Of a stretch of DNA of 34,315 bases, positions 24,093-31,917 are shown in pieces (position 1 is the first letter of the stretch; every line of letters starts with the position of its first letter). The notes under the pieces were generated by a model. That model did no database searches, was not told the origin of the DNA, and was given only the letters and a program-made list of their open reading frames with translations. Source of the DNA: Planctomycetota bacterium. GTDB taxonomy: Bacteria; Planctomycetota; J058. Location of the stretch: assembly GCA_024711205.1 (NCBI GenBank), contig JANJTH010000939.1:1-34315 (forward strand). Reading direction: 5' to 3'. Made by a program: the position numbers and the translations under genes.

Positions 24093-24944
24093 GTGCTGCA
24101 GCGGACCGATCGGGCGAGCCTCAAGAGCACCCGCGAGCTCGAGCGCATGCGCGTGGCCGGCCGCATGGTGGCCGAGGTCCACGCCCTCATGCGGCAGATG
24201 GTCAAGCCCGGGGTCACGACCGGCGACCTCAACGAGGCCGCGGGCGCGAAGATCCGCGAGCTGGGGGGCACGGCGTCCTTCTTCGGCTACGTCGTCGGCC
24301 GCAACGCCTACCCGGCGAACATCTGCGTGTCGATCGACGAGGAGGTCGTGCACGGGATCCCCGGCCGCTGCCAGTACCGGGGCCGGATGACCCCCGACCG
24401 GACCCTCGAGGCCGGGCAGGTCGTGTCGATCGACTGCGGCGCGATCTACCAGGGCTACCACGGGGACTCCGCGGTGACGCTCCCGGTGGGCGAGATCGCC
24501 CCCGACGTGGCCGAGCTCCTCGCGGTGTGCCGCGACGCCTTGTGGGCCGGCATCCGGGCCGTCCAGCCGGGGGCGAAGGTCTCCGATGTGGCGCGGGCGA
24601 TCGAGGCGGCGATCCGCGGCCGCGAGAAGGACGGCCTGCGCTACGGGATCGTCGAGGAGTACGTCGGGCACGGGATCGGGCAGCGCCTCCACGAGCCGCC
24701 GCAGGTCCCGAACTACTTCAACGCGTCGATGCTCCGCAACGACGTCGTGTTCAAGCCCGGCCTCGTGGTCGCGATCGAGCCCATGGTGAATCTGGGCACG
24801 AACAAGACGCGCACGCTCGCGGACGGCTGGACCGTCGTGACCCGCGACAAGAAGGCCTCGGCCCACTTCGAGCACACGGTCGCCTGCACGGCCGACGGCT
24901 TCGAGGTCCTGACGGTCCGCGAGGACGGCTCCGCGACCCATTGA
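24093..24944 (+). CDS. map: Methionine aminopeptidase, type I
   Basis: A 283-residue enzyme that removes the initiator methionine from new proteins. The dinuclear metal site is complete: Asp114 in SIDCGA, Asp125 in YHGDSA, His193 in VGHGIG, Glu229 in AIEPM and Glu260 in FEHTV, with the 11-residue spacing between the two Asp usual for the family. GTG start with GAGGAGG, 42 bases after secY. No N-terminal zinc-finger or SH3 extension is present. The stop codon overlaps the first bases of a long perfect hairpin, and none of the usual downstream genes (infA, rpmJ, rpsM) follows. Confidence 0.97.
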   Translation: MLQRTDRASLKSTRELERMRVAGRMVAEVHALMRQMVKPGVTTGDLNEAAGAKIRELGGTASFFGYVVGRNAYPANICVSIDEEVVHGIPGRCQYRGRMTPDRTLEAGQVVSIDCGAIYQGYHGDSAVTLPVGEIAPDVAELLAVCRDALWAGIRAVQPGAKVSDVARAIEAAIRGREKDGLRYGIVEEYVGHGIGQRLHEPPQVPNYFNASMLRNDVVFKPGLVVAIEPMVNLGTNKTRTLADGWTVVTRDKKASAHFEHTVACTADGFEVLTVREDGSATH

Positions 24945-24993
24945 GGGCTCTTGCGCGGGGCGCGCCTTTGGCGCGCCCCGCGCAAGAGCCCTC
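24943..24993 (+). terminator. Perfect 24-bp hairpin starting in the map stop codon
   Basis: The left arm 24943-24966 starts with the GA of TGA and reads GAGGGCTCTTGCGCGGGG onward. The loop is TTT (24967-24969). The right arm 24970-24993 is its exact reverse complement. There is no T-tract after it. As a transcript end it would rely on the stem alone; as DNA it is a 51-bp perfect palindrome with a 3-base centre. Confidence 0.7.
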
Positions 24994-25175
24994 CATGGGA
25001 TGGTCTCCGCTGAGACGCGGGCGTCTTGCGGCATCGAGGGCGCCAGGCGCGTCGAGGCCTCCGGTTCGTCATCGGCTTGCAAGAGCGGGGCCGCTCGTAG
25101 CCCGTATGGCGCGCGGGCGGTATGCTGGCGGGAATTCCGGCGGCGCCTCGCGGCGCCCCACGACGGAGCACCGCG

Positions 25176-26078
25176 ATGAACACCCGCGCCCGCGCGCTGG
25201 CGGCTGCCGCGTCCCTCGTCCTCGGCCTGGCGTCGACCGGTGTGGTCGATGCGGCCGCGGCGGCGCGGCTGCGCATCATGACGTTCAACATCCGTTACGA
25301 CTTCGAGTCCGATGGCTCGAACCGCTGGCAGCACCGGGTCGCCGCGGTGGCGCAGGTGATCCGCGGGTCGGGCGCCGCCGTGATCGGCCTGCAGGAGGAC
25401 AAGGGCGAGCAGATCGACGACCTCCGGCCCCTGCTCCCCGGCTACGAGCTCCTCGGGCGGGGCCGCAACGCGACCGGCTCGGGCGAGCGGTGCTCGATCG
25501 CGGTGAAGGCGGCGGACGTGCGCGTCCGCGAGTCGGGCTCGTTCTGGCTCTCGGACACGCCGGAGGAGCCGGGGAGCAACACGTGGGGCGACAAGTACCC
25601 GCGGGTCGTGACCTGGGCGCTCCTCGAGCCGAAGAAGAGCAAGGTCAAGCTCTGCGTCCTCAACACCCATCTCCCCGAGGGGAACGACGGGCGCGCGCAG
25701 GACCTCCGCCGGCGCGGCGCCGCCGTCATGCACGCCTGGATCCGCGCGCGGCTCCGCGGCAAGGAGAAGGAGAAGCTCGCCTTCGTGCTCCTCGGCGACT
25801 ACAACTCGCAGCCCGACGAGGAGGTCCGCAAGGCGCTCCAGGGCGAGGACGGCGCCGCGCTCCCCCTGCGCGACGCCTACGACGAGGCGCGCCCGAAGGA
25901 GCGCTGGCCGGGGACCGTGAACAACGAGTTCTCGGGCGCGACGAACAACTCGCGGATCGACTGGATCCTCCTCGCGGGGCCGATCCGCGCGCTCGCGTAC
26001 CAGAAGTTCGACGAGCAGGTCGAGGGCCGCTGGCCGAGCGACCACTACCCCGTCCTCGCCGACCTCGAGCTCCGGTGA
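25176..26078 (+). CDS. Exported endonuclease/exonuclease/phosphatase (EEP)-family enzyme
   Basis: A 300-residue protein. ATG at 25176 has GGAG upstream and starts a signal peptide (NTRARALAAAASLVLGLAST, cleavage near VDAAAAA). The mature part is a complete EEP fold: MTFNIRYDF (Asn), VIGLQED (Glu), LNTHLPEG (His), LGDYNSQPDE (Asp/Asn), RIDWILL (Asp) and PSDHYPV (Asp-His). These Mg-dependent enzymes cleave phosphodiesters in nucleic acids, inositol phosphates or sphingolipids. The substrate is not evident. It acts outside the cytoplasm. A possible -10 TATGCT is at 25121. A second EEP enzyme lies at 30898, but the two share little outside the motifs. Confidence 0.88.
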   Translation: MNTRARALAAAASLVLGLASTGVVDAAAAARLRIMTFNIRYDFESDGSNRWQHRVAAVAQVIRGSGAAVIGLQEDKGEQIDDLRPLLPGYELLGRGRNATGSGERCSIAVKAADVRVRESGSFWLSDTPEEPGSNTWGDKYPRVVTWALLEPKKSKVKLCVLNTHLPEGNDGRAQDLRRRGAAVMHAWIRARLRGKEKEKLAFVLLGDYNSQPDEEVRKALQGEDGAALPLRDAYDEARPKERWPGTVNNEFSGATNNSRIDWILLAGPIRALAYQKFDEQVEGRWPSDHYPVLADLELR

Positions 26079-26275
26079 GGATTCAGGGGATCGGCCCGCC
26101 CATGGCCCGCTCGGTCGCGGCTGCCCGAGCGTCGGGGTGGGCTCGCCTGCGAGGGGCCCGGTCCACCGAGGGTGGGCCCGGTCCATCGAGGCCACGCGGC
26201 TCCCCGTGGTGCGCTGATCAATCCGAGGGGCAGCGGCGCCCTCGCTGATCGACCGCTGGCCCCATCCCCATCTGG

Positions 26276-26316
26276 AATCGAGGGGTATCGCGGCGAAGCC
26301 GCGATACCCCTCGATT
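26276..26316 (-). terminator. Perfect 19-bp hairpin abutting the stop of the caspase-like gene
   Basis: Arms 26276-26294 and 26298-26316 are exact reverse complements (AATCGAGGGGTATCGCGGC) with the loop GAA. The right arm touches the minus-strand stop codon at 26317. It probably ends that gene's transcript and may also stop transcription from the plus-strand gene ending at 26078. The sequence between 26079 and 26275 holds an 18-base near-tandem repeat (GGGCCCGGTCCACCGAGG and GGGCCCGGTCCATCGAGG) and no gene. Confidence 0.65.
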
Positions 26317-27213
26317 TCACAGCCAGAAGCGGCCGCCGCGGTAGATGACGGGGGTGTAGGAGATCGGTCGCTCGGCGCGCCAATGCTGGACGTGGTGGAG
26401 GAGGTTCGTCCAGAACCCGCCGGCGCGGGGGAGCTCGACCCGCGAGAGGTCGAGCACGCGGGCGGGGTCGTTCGCGTAGAGCTCGAGGAAGGCCGCGACG
26501 ATCGCCGTGGTGCCCGCGGGCTCGTGGGGCGTCGTGGTGGTGCCGCGCGGACAGGCCGCGATCACGACGCCGTCGAGGTCGCCGCGGGCCGCGGCCGCCT
26601 CGGCGAAGACGCCGGACTCGCAGGCGTTGATGAGCACGGCCTTCGAGCCGGCGAGCCGCGCCAGGGCGTCGAGCAGGGTCGCCGGGTCGAGCGTCGAGGC
26701 GGCGGGCATGACGAGGCGCCCGGGGGCGATCCGCATCGAGCGCGTCCGCAGGCCGCGGGCGTCGCCCTCGCCGGAGTAGGCGAGGAAGGTCCGCGTCTCG
26801 GCGTCGGACACGGTCGCGAGCCGGTCGAGCACTGCGAGCGCGGTCTCGACGCCGACCTGCCCCAGGTCGAGCCGGTAGACGTCGTAGCCCTTGGCGAGGA
26901 GCAGCCGCTCGAGCTGCGCCACGTCGCCGGCGACCCAGGGGTCCTCGAGCGGGCGGCCGCGCTGGAGGTCGTCGGGCGTCGCGACGAGCCGCCCGTCGCG
27001 GGGGGGCTCGAACACGCGGCCGCTCATCAGCAGCGCGTAGCGGTTCGTGGGCGCGCGGCGGGGCGGCGCGTAGTCGAGGTCGACGACCTCGAGGGCCACC
27101 GCGTCGCCGGCGGGCGGGAGCGGGCCGATCGGGAGGGTGACGGCGCAGCCGCTCGAGGCGAGGGTCGCGGCGAGGATGGCGGGCAGGAGGAGGTCGAGGC
27201 GGCGGTGGGTCAC
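26317..27213 (-). CDS. Caspase-fold lipoprotein lacking the catalytic His
   Basis: A 298-residue protein from GTG at 27213; the frame is open to 27282, but the signal peptide begins here. THRRLDLLLPAILAATLASS precedes GC, giving a plausible lipobox with Cys23. The C-terminal two-thirds look like a caspase/C13-type alpha-beta fold: RYALLMSG, a helix with LERLLLAKGYDVYRLDL, FLAYSGEGDARG and VLINACESGVFAEAA. Cys198 sits where the nucleophile should be. The catalytic dyad His (normally YSGHG) is Glu149. The 49-residue spacing fits. It may be a non-peptidase relative, or the His may come from elsewhere. Location is probably the outer periplasmic side of a membrane. Confidence 0.7.
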   Translation of the reverse strand: MTHRRLDLLLPAILAATLASSGCAVTLPIGPLPPAGDAVALEVVDLDYAPPRRAPTNRYALLMSGRVFEPPRDGRLVATPDDLQRGRPLEDPWVAGDVAQLERLLLAKGYDVYRLDLGQVGVETALAVLDRLATVSDAETRTFLAYSGEGDARGLRTRSMRIAPGRLVMPAASTLDPATLLDALARLAGSKAVLINACESGVFAEAAAARGDLDGVVIAACPRGTTTTPHEPAGTTAIVAAFLELYANDPARVLDLSRVELPRAGGFWTNLLHHVQHWRAERPISYTPVIYRGGRFWL

Positions 27214-27373
27214 GGCGGTTCCAGGTGGCTCAGGGGCCCGGGGCGCGGGCCGCTCCCCCTCACCCGACGATGGCAGCGCCAAGGCGATCGTGCACGGGCC
27301 ACGGCTGCTTCAGCCAGGTCGCCGGATCGGCCGATACCCCTGGGGAGGCCCGTCGGGCCGCCGGGAGGTCGCG

Positions 27374-28345
27374 ATGAAGCTGTTCGGCAAGAAGGACGAG
27401 CTGTTCGAGCTCATGAGCAACGGCCGGGGGCGCCGTGGCCAGCCCGGCAGCGGCGCCCAGCCGGCGCGCGGCGCGGGTCCCTCCCCCGGGGGCGAGGGCG
27501 CCGCGGACGGCGCGGCCGAGCCGCCCTCGGGGCCCCCCGCCGGGCCGCGGGGACGCTCCAGGCCGGCCAGCGTCACGCCAGGGCCCGCCGCGAAGCCCGC
27601 GAGCCGCGGCGTCGCCGGTCGATCGACCGAGCTCGCCCCGGGGGCCTCGACGGGCCCGTTCTCGCGCTCGCCGCGCGGGGTCGCGCGCCCGGAGCCGAGC
27701 GCCAGCGAGCTGTTCGAGGTCGAGGGCGACGCGCTCGTCGTCGTCGACGACGGCTGGGACCCGCCGGTCGTCGAGTCGGGCGCCACGCTGTTGCTCCGCA
27801 AGGACACGGCGATCGTCGGCGGGCTCGTCGCGGGGGCCCTCCTCGTGGGGGCCTTCCTCGTCGGGCGCACGACCACGAGCGAGCCGGCGACGGCGGCCGC
27901 GCCGCCCCAGCTCGTCGTCACGACCGTCCCTGCGAGCGTGGGCGTCGAGCAGGGGACCACGGCGTTGCCCGCCTCGGCCCCCCGGATCCAGGCCACGGCG
28001 GTCGCCGCCGGAGCCCCTGTCCAGCCCGCCGAGCCGGCGCCCCCCGCCGCCGCGCAGGCCCCCGCCCAGGAGGCCCCCCGGGCGGCCGCGCAGGGCAAGT
28101 ACGTGATCCGGGTGTGCACGACGACCCCGGAGAAGGCGGTCGAGGTCGTCAAGTGGTTGAACGAGGCGCCCCGATCGCCGATATTCGGCCGTGGAGAGCT
28201 CGAGGCGTCCGCCAAGGGAGGGAGCGTCCGCATCCAGGGGTTCGTGCGTCGGGAGCCGGACGTGCTCTCGCGGGTGCGGGCCACGGCCGATCCGACCGGC
28301 GGATCGGGGACCTTCCACGACGCCTTCTGGGACTCCGCGCGCTGA
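27374..28345 (+). CDS. Single-pass membrane protein with a C-terminal SPOR-like domain
   Basis: A 323-residue protein. ATG at 27374 follows GGGAGGTCGCG. Residues 1-17 (MKLFGKKDELFELMSNG) are a conserved-looking basic start, then about 90 residues of Pro/Gly/Ala/Arg disorder, then an acidic patch (LFEVEGDALVVVDDGWD). A single membrane helix spans residues 145-168 (TAIVGGLVAGALLVGAFLVG). A Pro/Ala linker of about 80 residues leads to a compact end, KYVIRVCTTTPEKAVEVVKW onward, with the beta-alpha-beta look of a SPOR domain, which binds denuded peptidoglycan. The SPOR call is from layout rather than a matched signature. The DUF89 gene starts 9 bases later. Confidence 0.7.
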   Translation: MKLFGKKDELFELMSNGRGRRGQPGSGAQPARGAGPSPGGEGAADGAAEPPSGPPAGPRGRSRPASVTPGPAAKPASRGVAGRSTELAPGASTGPFSRSPRGVARPEPSASELFEVEGDALVVVDDGWDPPVVESGATLLLRKDTAIVGGLVAGALLVGAFLVGRTTTSEPATAAAPPQLVVTTVPASVGVEQGTTALPASAPRIQATAVAAGAPVQPAEPAPPAAAQAPAQEAPRAAAQGKYVIRVCTTTPEKAVEVVKWLNEAPRSPIFGRGELEASAKGGSVRIQGFVRREPDVLSRVRATADPTGGSGTFHDAFWDSAR

Positions 28346-28354
28346 ACGAACCCC

Positions 28355-29344
28355 TTGAAGCCTCGCCCCGCCTGCCTCCCGTGCATCCTCCAGCAGACCT
28401 ACCGGGTGGCCCGGGAGGCCTCGCAGGACGACTGGTCCCAGCGCAAGGTGCTGTCCGAGGTCATGAAGGGCCTCGACGACACGGCGTGGAACCGCAGCCC
28501 GGCCGAGGTGCTCGGCGACGCGATCGGGCAGGCCCGCCAGACGCTCAAGGCGGCCGACCCGTTCGCGAGGCACCGCGCCGACGTCCAGAAGGCGACGCGC
28601 GCGCTCGCCGAGCGCTACCGCGAGCGCGTGGCGGCGGCGCCCGACAAGCTCGCCTTCGCCGCGATCTGCGCGGCCGCGGCGAACGTCGTGGACGCGCTGA
28701 TCCTCCGCGACGTGGACCTCGAGGCCGAGCTCGAGGCCCTCGTCGCGCGCGGCTTCTCGCTCGGGAAGGCGGCGACGCTGCGCGAGGCCGTGGAGCCGGC
28801 CGGCCAGGTCGTCTACCTGCTCGACAACGCAGGCGAGGCCCGGTTCGACGTCCTCCTGATCGAGCAGCTCCGGGCGCTCGGCAAGCGCGTGCGCGTGTTC
28901 GCGCGCGGGGCGGGGCTCCTCCACGACGCGACCCTGTCCGAGGCGGCCGAGGCCGGGCTCGGGCGGGTGGTCGAGGTCGAGGTCCCCGAGGGCGGGCCCA
29001 CCGACTCGGCCGAGGGCCGGGTCGACGACGACCTGCTCGAGCTGTCCGAGGGCGTGCTCGGGACGCAGCTCCCGGGGCCGCGGAGCCTCAAGGAGGCGCT
29101 CGTCGCCGCCGACGTCGTGATCGCCAAGGGCTCCGCCAACTACCAGACCTTCTCGGCGAAGGCGGCTCGCGTGCCGACCGTCCTCCACCTCCTCCACGCG
29201 AAGTGCGAGCCGGTCGCCCAGTCGCTCGGCGTCGAGGTCGGCGCGCTCGCGCTCGTCCGGCAGGTCGGCCAGCCCCGCACGGGCGTGCTCAAGCGCGCCG
29301 ACGTCATGCCGGCGCCGCCGCCGCCGGCCGACGGCGAGGGCTGA
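28355..29344 (+). CDS. DUF89/ARMT1-like metal-dependent damage-control phosphatase
   Basis: A 329-residue protein of the DUF89 family, whose characterised members dephosphorylate damaged or over-reactive phosphometabolites. The N terminus has the Cys pair ACLPC (Cys7, Cys10) followed by ILQQTYRVARE, typical of the prokaryotic subfamily. LLDNAGEARFDVLLIEQL gives the metal-binding Asp157/Asn158 region. VVIAKGSANYQTFSAK is the second conserved active-site segment, and HAKCEPVAQSLGV the end. The TTG start has little ribosome site of its own, but lies 9 bases after the SPOR-like gene, so coupled translation is likely. The true substrate is unknown. Confidence 0.85.
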   Translation: MKPRPACLPCILQQTYRVAREASQDDWSQRKVLSEVMKGLDDTAWNRSPAEVLGDAIGQARQTLKAADPFARHRADVQKATRALAERYRERVAAAPDKLAFAAICAAAANVVDALILRDVDLEAELEALVARGFSLGKAATLREAVEPAGQVVYLLDNAGEARFDVLLIEQLRALGKRVRVFARGAGLLHDATLSEAAEAGLGRVVEVEVPEGGPTDSAEGRVDDDLLELSEGVLGTQLPGPRSLKEALVAADVVIAKGSANYQTFSAKAARVPTVLHLLHAKCEPVAQSLGVEVGALALVRQVGQPRTGVLKRADVMPAPPPPADGEG

Positions 29345-29460
29345 CCCCGGCGGTCCCGCGGGGCTCGCCTGCCGACGCGCGGAGGTCGGCGCTGGAGGCG
29401 GGGGCCCTGTCGTGGCATGCTCCCGCCGCCCTGCCACCAGCGCGGGGCGAGGAGCCGCCC

Positions 29461-30549
29461 ATGACCGCGCCCGCCCGCCCCGTCGCCCTCGCGTCGCACC
29501 GCCGCCTCGGCCGGAGCGGGCTGCGCGTCTCGCCGATCTGCCTCGGCGCGGGGACGTTCGGCCAGGCCTGGGGCCCCGGCTGGCAGACCGAGCGCGAGAC
29601 GGCCCGCGCGCTCCTGAACGGCTACCTCGACGCGGGCGGCAACTTCGTCGACACGGCGGACGGCTACCACAAGGGCGAGAGCGAGGCCTGGCTCGGCGAG
29701 CTCCTGCGCGAGCGCGGCGACCGCGACCGCGTCGTGCTCGCGACGAAGTTCTCGTTCGGGACGCGCGAGGGCGACCCGAACGCCGGCGGCAACGGGCGCA
29801 AGCACATCGTCGCCGCCTGCGAGGCCTCGCTCCGCCGGCTCGGCACCGACTACGTCGACCTGTACTGGCTCCACTGCTGGGACAGGACGACCCCGGTCGA
29901 CGAGGTCATGGCGACGCTCGACCGGCTCGTGCAGCAGGGCAAGGTCCGCCACGTCGGCATGAGCAACGTCCCGGGCTGGTACCTCGGGCGCGCCCAGACC
30001 CTCGCGCAGTGGCGCGGCTGGGAGCCGGTCGCCGCGCTCCAGCTCGAGTACTCGCTGATCACCCGCGAGGTCGAGCTCGAGTACGCGTCCGCCGCCGAGT
30101 GGCTCGGGGTCGGCCTGTGCCCGTGGAGCCCGCTCGCCAACGGCCTCCTCACGGGGAAGTACCGCCCGGGCCCCGACGGGAAGCTCGAGGGCGACGGGCG
30201 CCTCGGCCAGGGCGGCTTCGCCACCGGGGTCAACTCGGACCTGCGCGAGCGCAACGCGCGGATCGTCGCCGCCGTCCTCGAGGTGGCCGCGGAGTCCGGG
30301 CTGACCCCGGCCCAGGTCGCGATCCAGTGGGTCACGAACCGCCCCGGCGTCTGCTCGACGACGATCGGCGCGACGAGGCCGTCCCAGCTCCAGGACAACC
30401 TCGCCGCGCTCGACCGCCCGCTCCCGCAGGCCGCGCTCGCGCGCCTCGACGAGGTCAGCGCGCCCGCGCTCCAGTACCCCGCCGGGTTCTTCACGCCGGC
30501 CATGCAGGAGGTCGTCCACAACGGTCCGCCCCCTCAGGTCGTCGTCTAG
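29461..30549 (+). CDS. Aldo/keto reductase
   Basis: A 362-residue NAD(P)H-dependent oxidoreductase with the full catalytic tetrad: Asp64 and Tyr69 (NFVDTADGYHKGES), Lys96 (LATKFSF) and His138 (LYWLHCWD). The start RRLGRSGLRVSPICLGAGTF and the cofactor-binding end (TTIGATRPSQLQDNLAAL) place it with the YajO/Tas-like or voltage-channel-beta-like subfamily. ATG has GAGGAG upstream; the frame is open far upstream by GC bias only. A TATGCT-like CATGCT at 29416 may be a promoter. Its stop codon is the first base pair of a 160-bp foldback element. Confidence 0.92.
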   Translation: MTAPARPVALASHRRLGRSGLRVSPICLGAGTFGQAWGPGWQTERETARALLNGYLDAGGNFVDTADGYHKGESEAWLGELLRERGDRDRVVLATKFSFGTREGDPNAGGNGRKHIVAACEASLRRLGTDYVDLYWLHCWDRTTPVDEVMATLDRLVQQGKVRHVGMSNVPGWYLGRAQTLAQWRGWEPVAALQLEYSLITREVELEYASAAEWLGVGLCPWSPLANGLLTGKYRPGPDGKLEGDGRLGQGGFATGVNSDLRERNARIVAAVLEVAAESGLTPAQVAIQWVTNRPGVCSTTIGATRPSQLQDNLAALDRPLPQAALARLDEVSAPALQYPAGFFTPAMQEVVHNGPPPQVVV

Positions 30550-30707
30550 TGTCCCTCGCCAGAAGTCCACGCGCCAAGTCCGGGCCCTCGTCGCCGCTGG
30601 CTGCGTTGCTCGTCGGCCATCATGCGCCGCATGGGTGGCCTCCTCGCGCCTTGCCAGCGGCGACCATGCCTCCGGACTTCGCTGCGGGGCTCCTGGCTCG
30701 GGACACT
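30548..30707. repeat. 160-bp foldback element starting in the reductase stop codon
   Basis: The whole stretch folds on itself. AGTGTCCC (30548-30555) pairs with GGGACACT (30700-30707). GCCAG in the left arm pairs with CTGGC in the right. AAGTCCGG (30576-30583) pairs with CCGGACTT (30672-30679). GTCGCCGCTGGC (30590-30601) pairs with GCCAGCGGCGAC (30653-30664). CATGCG-C-CGCATG forms the tip. Arms are about 70 percent complementary overall. It may be a terminator, a small RNA, or a MITE-like remnant. The rest of 30550-30897 shows no gene. Confidence 0.65.
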
Positions 30708-30897
30708 CGCCGCCCGGCGCAGGGGCCCCTCGCTTCGCGCGTCCGCGCGGGCGCCTCGGCGCGTCGAGCTCGGCCCAGGAGGTCTCGCCGCCCGACGGTC
30801 CGCGCCCGCGACCCCAGGCCCGGTGTGGAGCCTCACGGCCTCGGACGAGAGGTGAGGCGGCGCCCGCGCCGCGCGGCGCGGCGCGGGGAGGACCCGG

Positions 30898-31872
30898 CTA
30901 CGGGACCTGCTGCCAGGCCACGTCGACGTGGACGGCGAGGTGGTCCGAGAGGTCGCCTCCGGCCGCGTCCTTGAACTCGTCGGCGAAGCGCCACAGGACG
31001 GGCGTCAGGTCGACGCCCTGCCCGCTGCGGAGGAGCACGCGATCGATCGACTCGGCGCCGCTCAGCGCGCGCGCGGCGTCGGTCAGCCCGACCCGGCCCA
31101 TGAAGTCGACGAGGATCGTCTCGTCCTGCGGGCGGCGCTGCCCGTTCAGGTTCGTGTCGCCCGCGACGATCAGCGCGCGGCCGGCCGAGAAGTGGAGGAC
31201 GTAGCGCGCGAGCTGCTCGAAGTTCTTCGCGCGGGCGGCGATGTCGCCCTGGTCGCTGCCGGCGTCGGCGTGGACGTTGTAGACGTCGACCTCGACGCCC
31301 GGCGCGAGCTCGTGACGCGCGAACGAGAAGCCCTTGCTCGAGAGCGCGTCGTTCGCGTGCCCGGTCACCCCGTGCATGTCGGTCCACTTCACGCGCGCGA
31401 GCGTCCCGACGAACGGCGCGCGCGAGAACCGCGTGAGCCCGTCGCCGACGAGCGTCGAGTAGCCCGTGAGCGGCGTGCTGCGGAACGGGTGGAGCGCCTG
31501 CCGCGCGAGCTCGCCCTGATACCAGAAGTTCTCCTGGCAGAGCGCGAGGTCGTAGGCGTTCAGCTTCGGGCTGATCTGCGGGATGTTCCGCACGGGGTCC
31601 GACGAGCTGAACCAGGCCGGCAGCCCGGCCACGTTGTAGGAGAGCACCTTGAGCGTCCCGCTCGCGAGCGCGGGCGGCGCAGGCGCGACGGACGTGGGCA
31701 CGGGCGCCGCAGGCGCGCTCGTCTGCGGGGCGACCGAGCCCGAGGTCGTGGGCGCGGTCGTCGACGCCGCCCCGCCGCCGCGGCTCGAGCCCCCGCCGCA
31801 GCCTGCGAGGAGCGCGGTCACGAGGGCGGCGGAGGCGAGCGCGACGGGCCGGACGGCGAAGTGCAGGCGCAT
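30898..31872 (-). CDS. EEP-family phosphodiesterase lipoprotein
   Basis: A 324-residue lipoprotein. ATG at 31872 follows GGAGG on the minus strand. ALASAALVTALLAGC is a signal peptide with lipobox LAGC, then a 60-residue Gly/Ser/Thr/Ala/Pro linker. The enzyme domain has VLSYNVAG (Asn), LCQENF (Glu), VYNVHADAG (His), VAGDTNLNG (Asp/Asn), SIDRVLL (Asp) and LSDHLAV (Asp-His), the complete EEP set. The arrangement resembles the sphingomyelinase/inositol-phosphatase branch more than nucleases, but the substrate is not certain. It is anchored in a membrane and faces the periplasm or outside. It is divergent from the kinase gene at 32079. Confidence 0.87.
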   Translation of the reverse strand: MRLHFAVRPVALASAALVTALLAGCGGGSSRGGGAASTTAPTTSGSVAPQTSAPAAPVPTSVAPAPPALASGTLKVLSYNVAGLPAWFSSSDPVRNIPQISPKLNAYDLALCQENFWYQGELARQALHPFRSTPLTGYSTLVGDGLTRFSRAPFVGTLARVKWTDMHGVTGHANDALSSKGFSFARHELAPGVEVDVYNVHADAGSDQGDIAARAKNFEQLARYVLHFSAGRALIVAGDTNLNGQRRPQDETILVDFMGRVGLTDAARALSGAESIDRVLLRSGQGVDLTPVLWRFADEFKDAAGGDLSDHLAVHVDVAWQQVP

Positions 31873-31917
31873 GGTCGACCTCCGCACGCGTGCGCTCGGG
31901 GCACGTGGTGGTCGTCC

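Noticed and set aside
22683-26195. A 1170-codon minus-strand frame opposite secY, map and the exported EEP gene
   Set aside because: It spans three well-supported plus-strand genes and a perfect hairpin and has no recognisable domain.
26383-29460. Upstream extension of the aldo/keto reductase into a 1388-codon protein
   Set aside because: The extension is antisense or out of frame to three other genes; the family start and a GAGGAG site fix the gene at 29461.
30548-30707. The foldback as an insertion sequence with terminal inverted repeats
   Set aside because: There is no internal gene, no target duplication was seen beside it, and pairing extends through the interior rather than being limited to the ends. 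A MITE remains possible.
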